DNA of 64,000 nt. Origin: Mobiluncus curtisii subsp. curtisii ATCC 35241. GTDB taxonomy: Bacteria; Actinomycetota; Actinomycetes; Actinomycetales; Actinomycetaceae. The stretch spans positions 1,158,336-1,222,335 of the forward strand of contig NZ_GL385912.1 of NCBI RefSeq assembly GCF_000146285.1. The letters are read 5' to 3'. A program made the position numbers and the translations under genes. Below are positions 8,979-17,585 of the stretch, piece after piece; position 1 is the stretch's first letter, and each line of letters opens with the position of its first letter. Under the pieces are notes generated by a model. The model was not told the DNA's origin, did not search any database, and saw only the letters and a program-made list of their open reading frames with translations.

Positions 8979-9596
8979 TCCACATCTTTAGTTGATATTC
9001 CAACGAAAGCTCAAGCTAGAGGATAATGAGGATTGGCAATTAACGTTCAATTAACGTTTGGCTAACCACACTAGCCATGACTTTTCGGTATCTAAACGTC
9101 CATAACTGGACACTAAAACCATGAATGCCACCACTGGAACTAACACCCCGGTCACGGATTCTCTCTATCCCCCTGGCTCCACACAAGAATCGGTTGCCGT
9201 CTTTGGATAATACTTTGCAAGGATTCGCGGGTACTGATGTGGAAGTTGTTGATTACCTCGACTGTCACTGTAGAGAATGAAAATGAACCAAAGTCATTTC
9301 AATAGCTGCATATTGGCGCGATGAGAATACTCCAGTTCCACTGCCAACTCGACAACACGATTCTTGGACTCTCGGAAATGTTTCCTCGGGATAAACCAAT
9401 GCCCTCAAAATACTCGGAACGATAACCAGGACTTACCTGGCGACACATTGTGCAAAACGTGGGTAGGTTATTCAGGTTTATTATGCGTCCAAGCACAATT
9501 GTGCTTGGAGAATTGGTTACCACCATGGATTTGAATTATTTATTCCCCAATGCCTAATATATATCTGTTCATTCACTCGTGCTTGGAGGGCATATC
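8979..9596. other. AT-rich non-coding stretch upstream of lsr2
   Basis: About 620 bp more AT-rich than its surroundings. A 29-codon ORF at 9121-9210 (starting MNATTGTNTPVTD) has no ribosome-binding site and may be chance or a remnant. A 75-codon minus-strand ORF at 9299-9526 resembles nothing I know. The main structure is the palindrome at 9489-9508, listed separately. Such AT-rich DNA is what Lsr2 itself prefers to bind, so autoregulation here would be unsurprising (inference). Confidence 0.5.
9489..9508 (+). promoter_or_regulatory. 20-bp perfect palindrome in the lsr2 leader
   Basis: CCAAGCACAATTGTGCTTGG is perfectly self-complementary. Its right half plus AG (GTGCTTGGAG, 9501-9510) is repeated exactly at 9579-9588, where it contains the lsr2 ribosome-binding sequence GGAGGG. 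In RNA the left arm CCAAGCAC could pair with either copy, giving two alternative hairpins, one of which would cover the start of the Shine-Dalgarno. It could equally be a protein operator. Confidence 0.5.
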
Positions 9597-9935
9597 ATGG
9601 CCAAGAAAGTAAAAACCATCCTGATAGACGATATCGACAGTTCAGACGCGGCAGAAACAGTCGCTTTTAGTTTGGATAACGTCAATTATGAAATTGATTT
9701 AAATGCAGCCCACGCTAAGGAGCTGCGCGACAGCCTGCAGCGTTGGATTGATGCTGGACGTAAAGTTTCCGGTCGTCGCCGCCGCGGCACTACCCCGGCG
9801 GTAAATAACGAAGTTCGCGAACTCAACCGTCGCGTGCGCGCTTGGGCTGGTGAAAAAGGAATCCCGGTCAACGACCGCGGTCGCGTCCCGCAAAAACTCA
9901 TTGACCAATACCGCGACGCCACCGGCGACAAGTAA
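9597..9935 (+). CDS. lsr2: Lsr2 nucleoid-associated xenogeneic silencer
   Basis: 112-residue Lsr2. The N-terminal dimerisation domain starts KTILIDDIDSSDAAETVAFSLD, a basic linker GRRRRG follows, and the C-terminal DNA-binding domain carries the AT-hook-like NDRGRVP, whose RGR inserts into the minor groove of AT-rich DNA. It is the actinobacterial functional counterpart of H-NS: it bridges DNA and silences horizontally acquired genes. ATG 9597 follows GGAGGG at 9585-9590; a GTG at 9579 is in frame but would put the Shine-Dalgarno inside the gene. It lies just downstream of the defence island, with its own long leader. Confidence 0.95.
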   Translation: MAKKVKTILIDDIDSSDAAETVAFSLDNVNYEIDLNAAHAKELRDSLQRWIDAGRKVSGRRRRGTTPAVNNEVRELNRRVRAWAGEKGIPVNDRGRVPQKLIDQYRDATGDK

Positions 9936-10001
9936 GAGATATTCTCACCGAAAACTTCATAACTTGTGAGGACTGACCGTCCAGCATATTGCGAAGGAAC
10001 T

Positions 10002-10487
10002 TTATTCACGACGCAATAAACAAATTGCCAGGGCGGCCAGTCCTTCCTTATTCCCCGTAAATCCCATGCGATCAGTCGTGGTCGCCGAAAAAGACACAGG
10101 TGCTGCCAAAATGTTTCCCAACGCCGCCTCCGCTTCTGCGTAATGCGGACCGAGACGCGGCTCCTGACCGACGACAGTCACGCTGGCGTTAACCACCACC
10201 CAACCGGTCTCGTGCAGCATCCGCATCGCCGCACGCAAAAACACTTCCCCGCTGGCTCCGGCATACTCGGGACGCGATACCCCAAAGTTCGTGCCCAAGT
10301 CGCCTAACCCGGCTGCCGCGAGCAGGGCATCGGTCAAAGCATGGGCGGCAACGTCCCCATCCGAATGCCCCTCCAGCGGCGCATGGTCGGGAAAAGACAG
10401 GGTCCCCACCCGAAGTGGGCGACCCACCACCGGCGCACCGGCAGCAAAACGATGTGCGTCAAAACCCTGACCTACTCGAAAATCCAT
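10002..10487 (-). CDS. ispF: 2-C-methyl-D-erythritol 2,4-cyclodiphosphate synthase
   Basis: 161-residue IspF of the non-mevalonate isoprenoid pathway. It converts CDP-methylerythritol 2-phosphate to the cyclodiphosphate with release of CMP. Family motifs: metal-binding Asp-x-His in VGQGFDAHRF, GHSDGDVAAHALTDALL, and the C-terminal TTTDRMGFTGNKEG. ATG at 10487 (reading MDFRVGQG) gives the family length; the frame extends further upstream but without similarity. It stands alone here, 33 kb from ispD (43804), although the two genes are usually adjacent in Actinobacteria. It is convergent with lsr2 and divergent from the zinc-ribbon gene. Confidence 0.94.
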   Translation of the reverse strand: MDFRVGQGFDAHRFAAGAPVVGRPLRVGTLSFPDHAPLEGHSDGDVAAHALTDALLAAAGLGDLGTNFGVSRPEYAGASGEVFLRAAMRMLHETGWVVVNASVTVVGQEPRLGPHYAEAEAALGNILAAPVSFSATTTDRMGFTGNKEGLAALAICLLRRE

Positions 10488-10522
10488 GCATAAAATCCTA
10501 ATTGGAATGTCGGTGGTATTTA

Positions 10523-10568
10523 ACCCTTTTGGGTGGTGTATTCCCCTGACCAGCACTTTAGTCTGAGG
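10523..10568 (+). promoter_or_regulatory. Promoter with upstream motif shared with the 13.9-kb promoter
   Basis: ACCCTTTTGGGTGGT (10523-10537) is followed after exactly 21 nt by TAGTCTGAGG (10559-10568). TAGTCT fits the actinobacterial -10 pattern TANNNT. The same two blocks with the same 21-nt spacing occur at 13925-13970. No good -35 is present, and the first block would be centred near -41, the position of a class II activator site. Confidence 0.5.
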
Positions 10569-10624
10569 ATGGTAGCGAATTTTGTTCATCCCCAGCGGAT
10601 ACAAGCTAAGGAGGTCAGCCAATC

Positions 10625-11818
10625 GTGAGCGATGTACAGCTTAAATGTCCGTCCTGCGGTGCTCCCATTAATTTTGATGTGCCCAGCGGCAAGATGAAAT
10701 GCGGCTTTTGCGGGGCTGCATTCACGGTCGAGGAAGTTAACCAATTCAACGGTATCTCCCAAGCCAACGCGGAACTCGCTGCCGCGCACGCGCAACAGGT
10801 GGGGACCACCGGCGCCGCCGGCGGGGCTGGCACCGCTGCGACCCCGGAAACCCAGATTTCCACCACTCCTGCCGAGGGTCACCCCGGCTGGGTGGAACCC
10901 CCGCCCACCTATCTGGACGCAGCGACCGGACAACAAATGGCTCAATTCCAATGTAATTCCTGCGGTGGGGAAATCATCGGCTCACCCGACATGGTCAGTG
11001 CCCGGTGCCCCTGGTGCAACAACAACTTCGTGGCGACCGGACAGCTGACCAGCACCCGCGTCCCCGACCGGATGATTCCTTTTGCAATGACCAAAGAACA
11101 AGCCTTGGCGGCCTTCAAAGCCGAAATGCGCAAGCTGAAGCTCATTCCCAATGAGTTTAAGCAGGTCAGCGTGGACGACATCCAAGGCGTTTACGTGCCT
11201 TACTGGCTGTATGACGCAACGGTCACGGGCGAAGGTAACTACCGGTGCGAAACCATCCGCACCTGGACCGATTCTGATTATGAGTACACCGAGCATCGGG
11301 AATTCGACGTGTATCGCAGCGCCAACGTTGCTTTCCTGGATGTGCCGGTGGCGGGCACCACGAAAGTGACCGATAAGCTCACGGAATCCATCGAACCTTT
11401 TGACTACACCAAATCGGTCGCGTTTTCTCCCGCCTACCTGACGGGCTTCATGACCAACAAATACGACGTGGAAGCGCAAGACGCCAACCCCCGCGCTTTG
11501 GAACGCATGAAAGAATCCACCGAGACGGTGCTGCGGAACTCAATCAGCGGCTATAACTCGGTGTCGACCGTCAGCACCTCAATCCAGCCGGCTTTCGGCG
11601 AACTTGAATACGTGTTCTTGCCGTTATGGCTGATGAACGTCGATTTCCAAGGCAAAAACTACAACTATGCGATGAACGGGCAAACCGGCAAGTTCGTGGG
11701 CACGTTCCCGGTATCCGAGCGCAAGTACTGGGGCGGACTGTTAGGCATCGCTATCCCCCTCGCCATCATTTTTGGCGCCATCTTTATTCCGTTCCTGATG
11801 CCGATATTTTTTGATTGA
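10625..11818 (+). CDS. Double zinc-ribbon membrane-anchored protein
   Basis: 397 residues. Zinc ribbon 1 is near the N-terminus (CPSCGAP...CGFC, residues 8-37), and ribbon 2 is around residues 105-130 (CNSCGGE...CPWCNN). A Gly/Ala/Pro-rich linker joins them. A soluble domain of unknown function follows, and one C-terminal transmembrane segment (about 371-395, GLLGIAIPLAIIFGAIFIPF). Such proteins are often annotated as TFIIB-type zinc-ribbon proteins; the biochemical role is not known. GTG 10625 is preceded by AAGGAGG. A TPM-domain gene starts 11 nt after its stop, so the two are probably one operon. Confidence 0.8.
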   Translation: MSDVQLKCPSCGAPINFDVPSGKMKCGFCGAAFTVEEVNQFNGISQANAELAAAHAQQVGTTGAAGGAGTAATPETQISTTPAEGHPGWVEPPPTYLDAATGQQMAQFQCNSCGGEIIGSPDMVSARCPWCNNNFVATGQLTSTRVPDRMIPFAMTKEQALAAFKAEMRKLKLIPNEFKQVSVDDIQGVYVPYWLYDATVTGEGNYRCETIRTWTDSDYEYTEHREFDVYRSANVAFLDVPVAGTTKVTDKLTESIEPFDYTKSVAFSPAYLTGFMTNKYDVEAQDANPRALERMKESTETVLRNSISGYNSVSTVSTSIQPAFGELEYVFLPLWLMNVDFQGKNYNYAMNGQTGKFVGTFPVSERKYWGGLLGIAIPLAIIFGAIFIPFLMPIFFD

Positions 11819-11829
11819 GGTGATAAATC

Positions 11830-12873
11830 ATGAATATCCGTAAGACAATTCTTTATTCCGTGGGCGCACTAGCGGTGGCTCTGGCTTCGTCGGTTGGTTT
11901 CGCCCTGCCCACACCGGCGGTCGCAGAAGTCAGCCCTGCCGCGTTTTCCGTATCGGTTGCGTCGCCTGGGGTACCGGCGACGCAGACTCCGCCCCCCGGC
12001 CCGGACGATGCCCCGGAAACCAGCGACGAACCGACTGACTCCGCGGACCTGCCGCAGACCGAATTAGGCGACATCATCAAATTCCCTTATGGAGAGCAGT
12101 TTCCCTACGTGGGCGGACAGTCGGACGTAAAATCCGCGACGCCTTTCATCCGCGACCACTCCGAGGTGTTTAGCAAGTCAAAGATTGCCGGCTGGGAAAA
12201 GCAAATGACCGCTTTGGCAGACAAGTACGGGATTGCGCCCTATATCGTGACCGTGGACGATTTCCGTTATCAAACTCCGCAAAAGTGGGGAGCGAACTAC
12301 TACAACCTTAATCAGCTTGGTCTGGGGGAAAAGGACGCCAGCGGGGTGCTCATGGTCATTAACCCCAGCTCGCGTGATTTGTGGTTCCTGGGTCACGGGG
12401 ACGGTGAGCAAGCATTTACCGTCTATGGCATCGAAAAGCTCTATGACCACGTCAAACAACCCTTGGGCGATGACCACTGGGACGACGGCGTGGATGTCTA
12501 CCTGACCCAGGTGGCGGATTACCTGGAACAATGGAAAGCCGGCACGCCCTACAGTGCGAGCCACCCGCTGCCCCACCCCATAACCCTGGAGTCAACCGCT
12601 GCCGGTGTCGCTGGGGCGGCAGCCCTTGGTGGCGGTGCCGGCACCCTGGTGATGCGCCGAATCAGGAAAAAGCACGATACCGCACATTTACAGTGGGGAG
12701 CGATTTATTACGTCGTGCCTGGTTCGGACCAGATCACCGGCTCCAATGATGTCTTTGTGAACGAATACATAACCCACGTCGCACGTCCCAAGAGTAGCGG
12801 CAGCTCCGGCCACCACGGCGGCTCGTTCAGGTCTGGGGGTACGTCGTTTAGTTCTGGGGGCGGTAAGTTCTAA
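11830..12873 (+). CDS. Secreted TPM-domain (YgcG-like) membrane protein
   Basis: 347 residues: an N-terminal signal peptide (residues 1 to about 32, ending PAVAE), a Pro/Asp/Thr-rich linker, a TPM domain (about 105-230, including the VLMVINPSSRDLWF strand and GDGEQAFTVYGIEKLYD), a transmembrane segment around 255-275, and a Gly/Ser-rich tail ending GGTSFSSGGGKF. TPM domains have been linked to photosystem II repair in plants and to acid phosphatase activity; the bacterial role is unclear. The gene follows the zinc-ribbon gene at 11 nt, so the two may act together at the envelope. Confidence 0.8.
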   Translation: MNIRKTILYSVGALAVALASSVGFALPTPAVAEVSPAAFSVSVASPGVPATQTPPPGPDDAPETSDEPTDSADLPQTELGDIIKFPYGEQFPYVGGQSDVKSATPFIRDHSEVFSKSKIAGWEKQMTALADKYGIAPYIVTVDDFRYQTPQKWGANYYNLNQLGLGEKDASGVLMVINPSSRDLWFLGHGDGEQAFTVYGIEKLYDHVKQPLGDDHWDDGVDVYLTQVADYLEQWKAGTPYSASHPLPHPITLESTAAGVAGAAALGGGAGTLVMRRIRKKHDTAHLQWGAIYYVVPGSDQITGSNDVFVNEYITHVARPKSSGSSGHHGGSFRSGGTSFSSGGGKF

Positions 12874-13035
12874 GTTCACGGTCCCAAGTCCGGTGGCGTG
12901 GCGTACATGGCAGCGCGGTGTGTCCGCTGGCGTCGCGCCCCGCCGGCAGCCGCACCACCCATGAACGAACCTCGTCACCGACCTCGTGAACAGGTGCAAT
13001 GCGCACTGCGTTGGCAACGTCCTGAATAACCGACC

Positions 13036-13041
13036 TAAGAT
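13036..13041 (+). promoter_or_regulatory. -10 element of a leaderless transcript
   Basis: TAAGAT ends 6 nt before the GTG at 13048, and no Shine-Dalgarno is present, so transcription should start at or next to the start codon. The rest of 12874-13047 shows no gene I can support. The same arrangement recurs at 31159, 34439, 47186 and 54631. Confidence 0.55.
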
Positions 13042-13047
13042 TGACTC

Positions 13048-13905
13048 GTGAGTGAGGTTTCGGCGCCACGGCTAACCCGCAACCAGTTTTTTCGACTGGT
13101 TGCGGCGGTGGGCTGCGCAATTCTCGCCGCGGTCATTGCTCAACGGTCCCTCCACACCGTCAAGGGGCAAAACTTTGACGGTCTGACTCGGTTTGCGGTC
13201 AGCCGCGGCAAACCGTACCTGTTCGGGGCGGACACGGCAGCGCTGGACACGATTTCTATGGGTGCCCTCATCGCTCTGACCGGGGTGGTTTTTTTGATAG
13301 CTGCCGCCCGCAAACGCCGCGAACTGGGAATTCGCGTGCTGGTTTTGGTGGCAGGCGCGAACCTGACCACCCAAATCCTGAAACATTGGATCATCCACCG
13401 CCCCGCCTTGGGCGTCGACTATCAAGGATTAGCGAACTCGCTGCCCAGCGGACACACCACGGTAGCGATGACCGCGGCAATTGGAATTGTCATGGTCGTC
13501 GTGCCCAAGTGGCGTTCTGTGGCGGTGTTTATCGGCTGGCTCACCGGCAGTTTTGTCGGCATCGCCGTGATGCTCAACCAGTGGCATCGCCTCTCCGACG
13601 TGCTCACCGCCATTCTGATCGCGGCGGCGTGGGGCTTGGTGCTGACGCCCCGCGAAGCTACCAATCGTCGTTTTGGTCATACCCATCGCGTTACCCTGTT
13701 GGTTTCCCTGGTCGCCGCCCTTCTCGGGGCACTCGGAATAGCTGCGGTATGGCTGCGAATGACCGACGTCCCCCTGTCTGAAGCTGCCTTGCAGGCGACT
13801 GCCCGGACCTCACTCGGTCTAGCGACTGCCGGAGCTTCTGTCCTCACCATCCTCGGTCTGAGCGGTCTGGCCTTGGCTATGGTAAACACACAAGCCCGCC
13901 ATTAA
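13048..13905 (+). CDS. PAP2-family membrane phosphatase
   Basis: 285-residue integral membrane protein of the PAP2 (lipid phosphate phosphatase) superfamily. The three catalytic motifs are visible: K-x6-RP (KHWIIHRP, about 111-118), PSGH (LPSGHTTVA, about 131) and the H-x3-D motif in NQWHRLSDV (about 175). About six hydrophobic helices surround them. Members dephosphorylate phosphatidate, undecaprenyl diphosphate or similar lipids on the outer face of the membrane; the substrate here cannot be told. The start is GTG 13048, probably leaderless. Next is a secreted cell-wall-binding protein with its own promoter. Confidence 0.88.
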   Translation: MSEVSAPRLTRNQFFRLVAAVGCAILAAVIAQRSLHTVKGQNFDGLTRFAVSRGKPYLFGADTAALDTISMGALIALTGVVFLIAAARKRRELGIRVLVLVAGANLTTQILKHWIIHRPALGVDYQGLANSLPSGHTTVAMTAAIGIVMVVVPKWRSVAVFIGWLTGSFVGIAVMLNQWHRLSDVLTAILIAAAWGLVLTPREATNRRFGHTHRVTLLVSLVAALLGALGIAAVWLRMTDVPLSEAALQATARTSLGLATAGASVLTILGLSGLALAMVNTQARH

Positions 13906-13924
13906 ACCGGGTCGGGACGATTTC

Positions 13925-13970
13925 ACCCTTTTGGGTGGTTACTGACACGCAGGACACCGTTAGCCTGAGG
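13925..13970 (+). promoter_or_regulatory. Promoter of the cell-wall-binding repeat gene
   Basis: ACCCTTTTGGGTGGT (13925-13939), then 21 nt, then TAGCCTGAGG (13961-13970). Same motifs and same spacing as 10523-10568. Within the first block CACCC-TTTT-GGGTG is an inverted repeat. TAGCCT would be the -10, with a start near 13973. Confidence 0.5.
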
Positions 13971-13995
13971 GGGTCTGTTCTATCAGGAGGTAACC

Positions 13996-15456
13996 ATGAT
14001 TGTTTCTATCCCCAGTTTCCCCTCTCTGTTCAGTCGTGTCGGGGCAGGATTCGCGGTGAGTGCCCTGGCTCTAGCCGGTTTAATGGTTCCGCTAGCACAA
14101 GGGGCGGAATCGGGTGAGACTCAGACCAATCTCGGCTGTCTCGCTCAGGACCGCTTGGGAGGCCAAAACGCCATCGAAACATCTGGTCTGGTGGCCGCCC
14201 AGGCTTATCCGGAGGGCTCCCAAAAATTCCTGGTGGCCTCCGCGCGCAACCCCGTTGACGCTCTGCCAGCCGCAGCCCTAGGTTGGGGTCCCGTACTGCT
14301 GACCGATGGCCTCAACTGGGATTTGCACACCCTCGCCACTCTGAACACTGCCTACATTGTCGGAGGACCGGGGGCGGTACCAGCATCGGCAGAAATGTTC
14401 TTTGCTGAACATGGGATTGAACACCACCGGATTCAAGGCGTAAACCGCCATCAGACCGCCGCAGCTATTGCGGAGTCCTGGGCTTCTACCAATGGACAAC
14501 CAGAATACGTGTATGTCACCCGCAATGCTGGTGCTGGTTCTCCGGATGCCGTGGCGGCCGCCGGGGTGCGTAACGGACCGATTTTAACCTTCACCACTCC
14601 GGCTAGCCGGCAAGCCGCAGCGGCAAAAATCCACTCTCTGAAACCGCGAGGCGGGGTGGTCATCCTGGGTGGTGCTGGTGTGGTCAGCGATGCCGAAGCC
14701 CAGGTCTTGGCCGGTGGTCTGCCCTGGCAACGCCTGGGCGGTCAAGACCGTTACGAAACGTCTTGGGTCATCGCCAACTGGATACTGCAATCTAAATCCC
14801 GCTCCCATATCTATCTGGCCAGCGGTCACGCTTTGAAAGATGCCATGGTGGCAGGGGCTTTCAATGACGGGGTTATCTTGTTGACACCACCCGATGGTTC
14901 CCGCATTTTCCAGTGGGCTAATGAAATCAACGCCGATGGCATCACGGTTATCGGGGGACGCGGTGTCGTTTCTGACACAGCCGCGCATAACGCGGCTTGT
15001 GGCAAGACCCCGGGAGTGGACGAAAAAGTGGTAGCGAACCTGCTGTACCCGTCAACGGAACACGTTTGCACCACAGAAACTTGGGATAGTTTGCACAGCC
15101 GGGGATTGATTCCGTCCATGCCCTCTGCGCCCAATGCGTGCTGGATGCCGCGCGACCGGATTAACGAGCAAGTGAAAATCGTTCGACAATCAGATTTTGA
15201 CCAAGACGGTTTCGGTGATGCTGTGGTCTACCTGTATAGCAACGACGGAACCTCAGTGTACCTGGTTCTATACAACGCTTACGATCCAGCACATCCCTAC
15301 GTGGCATATCTGTGGGGAGGCAATGGCGACTGGGATTTCCGCATCACGGACGATCCCTTTGCCACGTTTGACCTGATTGCCAACGGCGAGGTGGTCCGCA
15401 ACCTAGCTGTCATCCGTAACCACGGGGTCCCCGAAATGCTAGAACCGGTTGGTTAG
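13996..15456 (+). CDS. Secreted cell-wall-binding repeat 2 protein with calcium-binding-like tail
   Basis: 486 residues with a signal peptide (cleavage probably after AQGAE, about residue 35). Three CWB2-type modules (PF04122) follow at about 50-340: each has the RLGGQ(N/D)...T start (DRLGGQNAIET, then IQGVNRHQTAA, then RLGGQDRYETS) and an AYIVGGPGAV / VVILGGAGVVS / ITVIGGRGVVS strand. The C-terminal region contains DFDQDGFGDAVVY, an FG-GAP/dockerin-like calcium-binding loop. CWB2 triplets anchor proteins non-covalently to anionic wall polymers. ATG 13996 follows AGGAGG. Probably a wall-attached surface protein; ligand unknown. Confidence 0.88.
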   Translation: MIVSIPSFPSLFSRVGAGFAVSALALAGLMVPLAQGAESGETQTNLGCLAQDRLGGQNAIETSGLVAAQAYPEGSQKFLVASARNPVDALPAAALGWGPVLLTDGLNWDLHTLATLNTAYIVGGPGAVPASAEMFFAEHGIEHHRIQGVNRHQTAAAIAESWASTNGQPEYVYVTRNAGAGSPDAVAAAGVRNGPILTFTTPASRQAAAAKIHSLKPRGGVVILGGAGVVSDAEAQVLAGGLPWQRLGGQDRYETSWVIANWILQSKSRSHIYLASGHALKDAMVAGAFNDGVILLTPPDGSRIFQWANEINADGITVIGGRGVVSDTAAHNAACGKTPGVDEKVVANLLYPSTEHVCTTETWDSLHSRGLIPSMPSAPNACWMPRDRINEQVKIVRQSDFDQDGFGDAVVYLYSNDGTSVYLVLYNAYDPAHPYVAYLWGGNGDWDFRITDDPFATFDLIANGEVVRNLAVIRNHGVPEMLEPVG

Positions 15457-15604
15457 GTGGCGTTGCTATGAATCCCTCGAGAGCTGTAGCTCGGCTTGCG
15501 CAGGTGATGGGGCTTCACAAACCCCCCGCCGTCACTTTTCGTTGCAACTCAGCCCAAAGGTTTGTGCGCCCTGATAAAATTGGCAAACCGCAGACGGCAG
15601 GACT

Positions 15605-17585
15605 TTGCCACAGTCACAGACCGGAACCTCCCCGCAAGATTTGGAACGGGCACTGCGCCGTGGCTGGTTTTGCTTGACCACGGATCGGCGCGCGGCTCAA
15701 TCCCCCGCGGGTCCCTCAGCCCATTACGCCCCCGCCCCCACGCTCACCGCACAAATCGGCATCTGGCAACGCAGCCCCAACGGCATCAACGGAACTTCGC
15801 CGCTAGTGGCGCAACCCCCCGGTTTCTTTAGCCCCCTCGACTATCCCTCTACGAACCCGGCTTTTCGGAAACAAATCCACGCCGAAACAGTAACTCACCT
15901 GAACAATTACGAGGAATTTATCTGGAATGCCAGCCTCTACAACGACACCTACGGCGGGTCTTGGGGATGGGAAAACACCAACGAAGCCTACGAACTGGGA
16001 GGATTCATTGCCCTGCTGGTTTTCCTGAGTTTCTGGGCAGGGTGGCGGTTCTGGACAGCGACTTTCACCTACGTACGCTGGGCGGTGCTGGTGCAAGCGG
16101 GGATACTCGCGCTGTGGATTATGGCGCGGATTATCAAACACGCCTCTCTCGGGATTTTCGAGCGTTACACCTGGTACTACTATTACGTCCCGATTTATAC
16201 GACCTGCGCAATCTTGTTCTTTGTCATGTCCCACTCCAGTCGCGGGCGCCCGCCAGGTTACTGTTTCTTGCGCGCCGCAATTATCGGAGTCGGCGCGACC
16301 CTGATTCTGCTGGTATATACCAACGATTTGCACCACCTGGTGTTGCGCTTTGGCACCGGGCAGTCCGGGGTGGATTACAGCTACGGTCCGGGATACTACC
16401 TGTATTACACGGCAGCGCTGCTGGTTTTCGCAGCGGTCATCTATGCCGGTTCGTGGTCGCTGCAGGGGTCATTGGTTGCGTCTGGTGGCGGGAATCGGGG
16501 TGCTGTTCCTCGCGGTGTTGTTCTATTCCATGGCGTACACGGTGCGAATCCCGCTGGTTCGCGCCACCGAAACCGTCCAAATGTATTGTGTGATTTTCGT
16601 GTTGGCGTGGGAGATTCTGTTCTTTATCGGAGCAATTGGGCAAAACCGCGGCTATCTGCGTTTCTTTGAAAAATCCCAGATTCCCATCGAAATTGTTAAC
16701 CGAGATTGGCTCCCCCATTACCGCACTTCCCACCCCCTCAACCTGGACCAAGGCACTCGTCAGCAGCTGCGGGACGGTCAGGGACCGGTGGTGGTCACAG
16801 ACACTTCGGTACAGCCGAACCGAACCGTATACTGTCAAACCCGTCCCGTGGACGGCGGTCACGTCCTGTGGGAAACGGACGTCACCGCGGTGCAGGATTT
16901 GGAGCGGACCTTGGCGGCACTGCGCGCCCGCGAGACTCACCAAACCGAAATTCTGCGCGCCGAATACGAAGCCACGTTAAACATGGAGGAATCGGCCGAT
17001 GCCCCCGTCCTCTTTGATCGGCTCGACGACTTGATGAACGCGTCCCTGGGCAGAATTCAAGCCAATACCGCCCGGCTCAATGTGCCGTTGGACGAAAGTG
17101 AACGCTCCAATATTTTGCGCAACATTAAGATGGACCTGGGTTACGCCAAACGCGCGGGTCTGTTGACTTTACAGAACTTTGAGAACGAAACTGTTTCGGT
17201 CAACGCCCTGACGACGTTTATGAGCCAATCCTGTACCGATTTTTCCTACGCAGGAGCGGTGGCTGGATTGCACGGTCCGACCACCGGCGCTGTGCAGCCC
17301 CAATTGGCGCTGTGGTGTTTGGAGGGCTTGCACCGCACTTTGAACCAGCTCATTGGGGCTGCAGAGGTGGCAGTGTTCGTTAACTTCGAAGTCGCCCCAG
17401 ATGGTAAAACCGCCCGCCTGAACTGGATTGTTGACCTGACCGAGCAGGACCTCCCCCTGTTCGACCCGCTCTTAGCCTGGTCTCGCGCCCAAGTCGAACT
17501 GTACGTTGAAGACGCCACCTGCCACCTGAACATGATTATCAGCGCTGGTGAACCCACTTTGGCACCGGAGGTAGCGCATGAGTGA
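15605..17585 (+). pseudogene. Frameshifted 7TM sensor-kinase-like gene
   Basis: Two overlapping frames join into one protein. The first (TTG 15605 onward) has an extracellular N-terminus and several membrane helices (FIALLVFLSFWAGWRFW and following). The second continues the last helices (VAGIGVLFLAVLFYSMAYTV) and a cytoplasmic part with a PAS-like region and a helical segment, ending at 17585. Removing one G from the GGGG at 16465-16468 restores a continuous reading (SWSLQGHWLRLVAG). The cytoplasmic part lacks an HATPase domain. No convincing start was found upstream: there are stops in frame at 15572 and 15575 and no ATG. It may be a true pseudogene, a phase-variable gene or a sequence error. 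Its stop overlaps the next kinase by 8 nt. Confidence 0.7.

Noticed and set aside
9299..9526. 75-codon minus-strand ORF upstream of lsr2
   Set aside because: Lies in AT-rich regulatory DNA, overlaps the palindrome, no ribosome-binding site or similarity.
12848..13120. 90-codon minus-strand ORF between the TPM and PAP2 genes
   Set aside because: No ribosome-binding site, overlaps both neighbours, no family resemblance.
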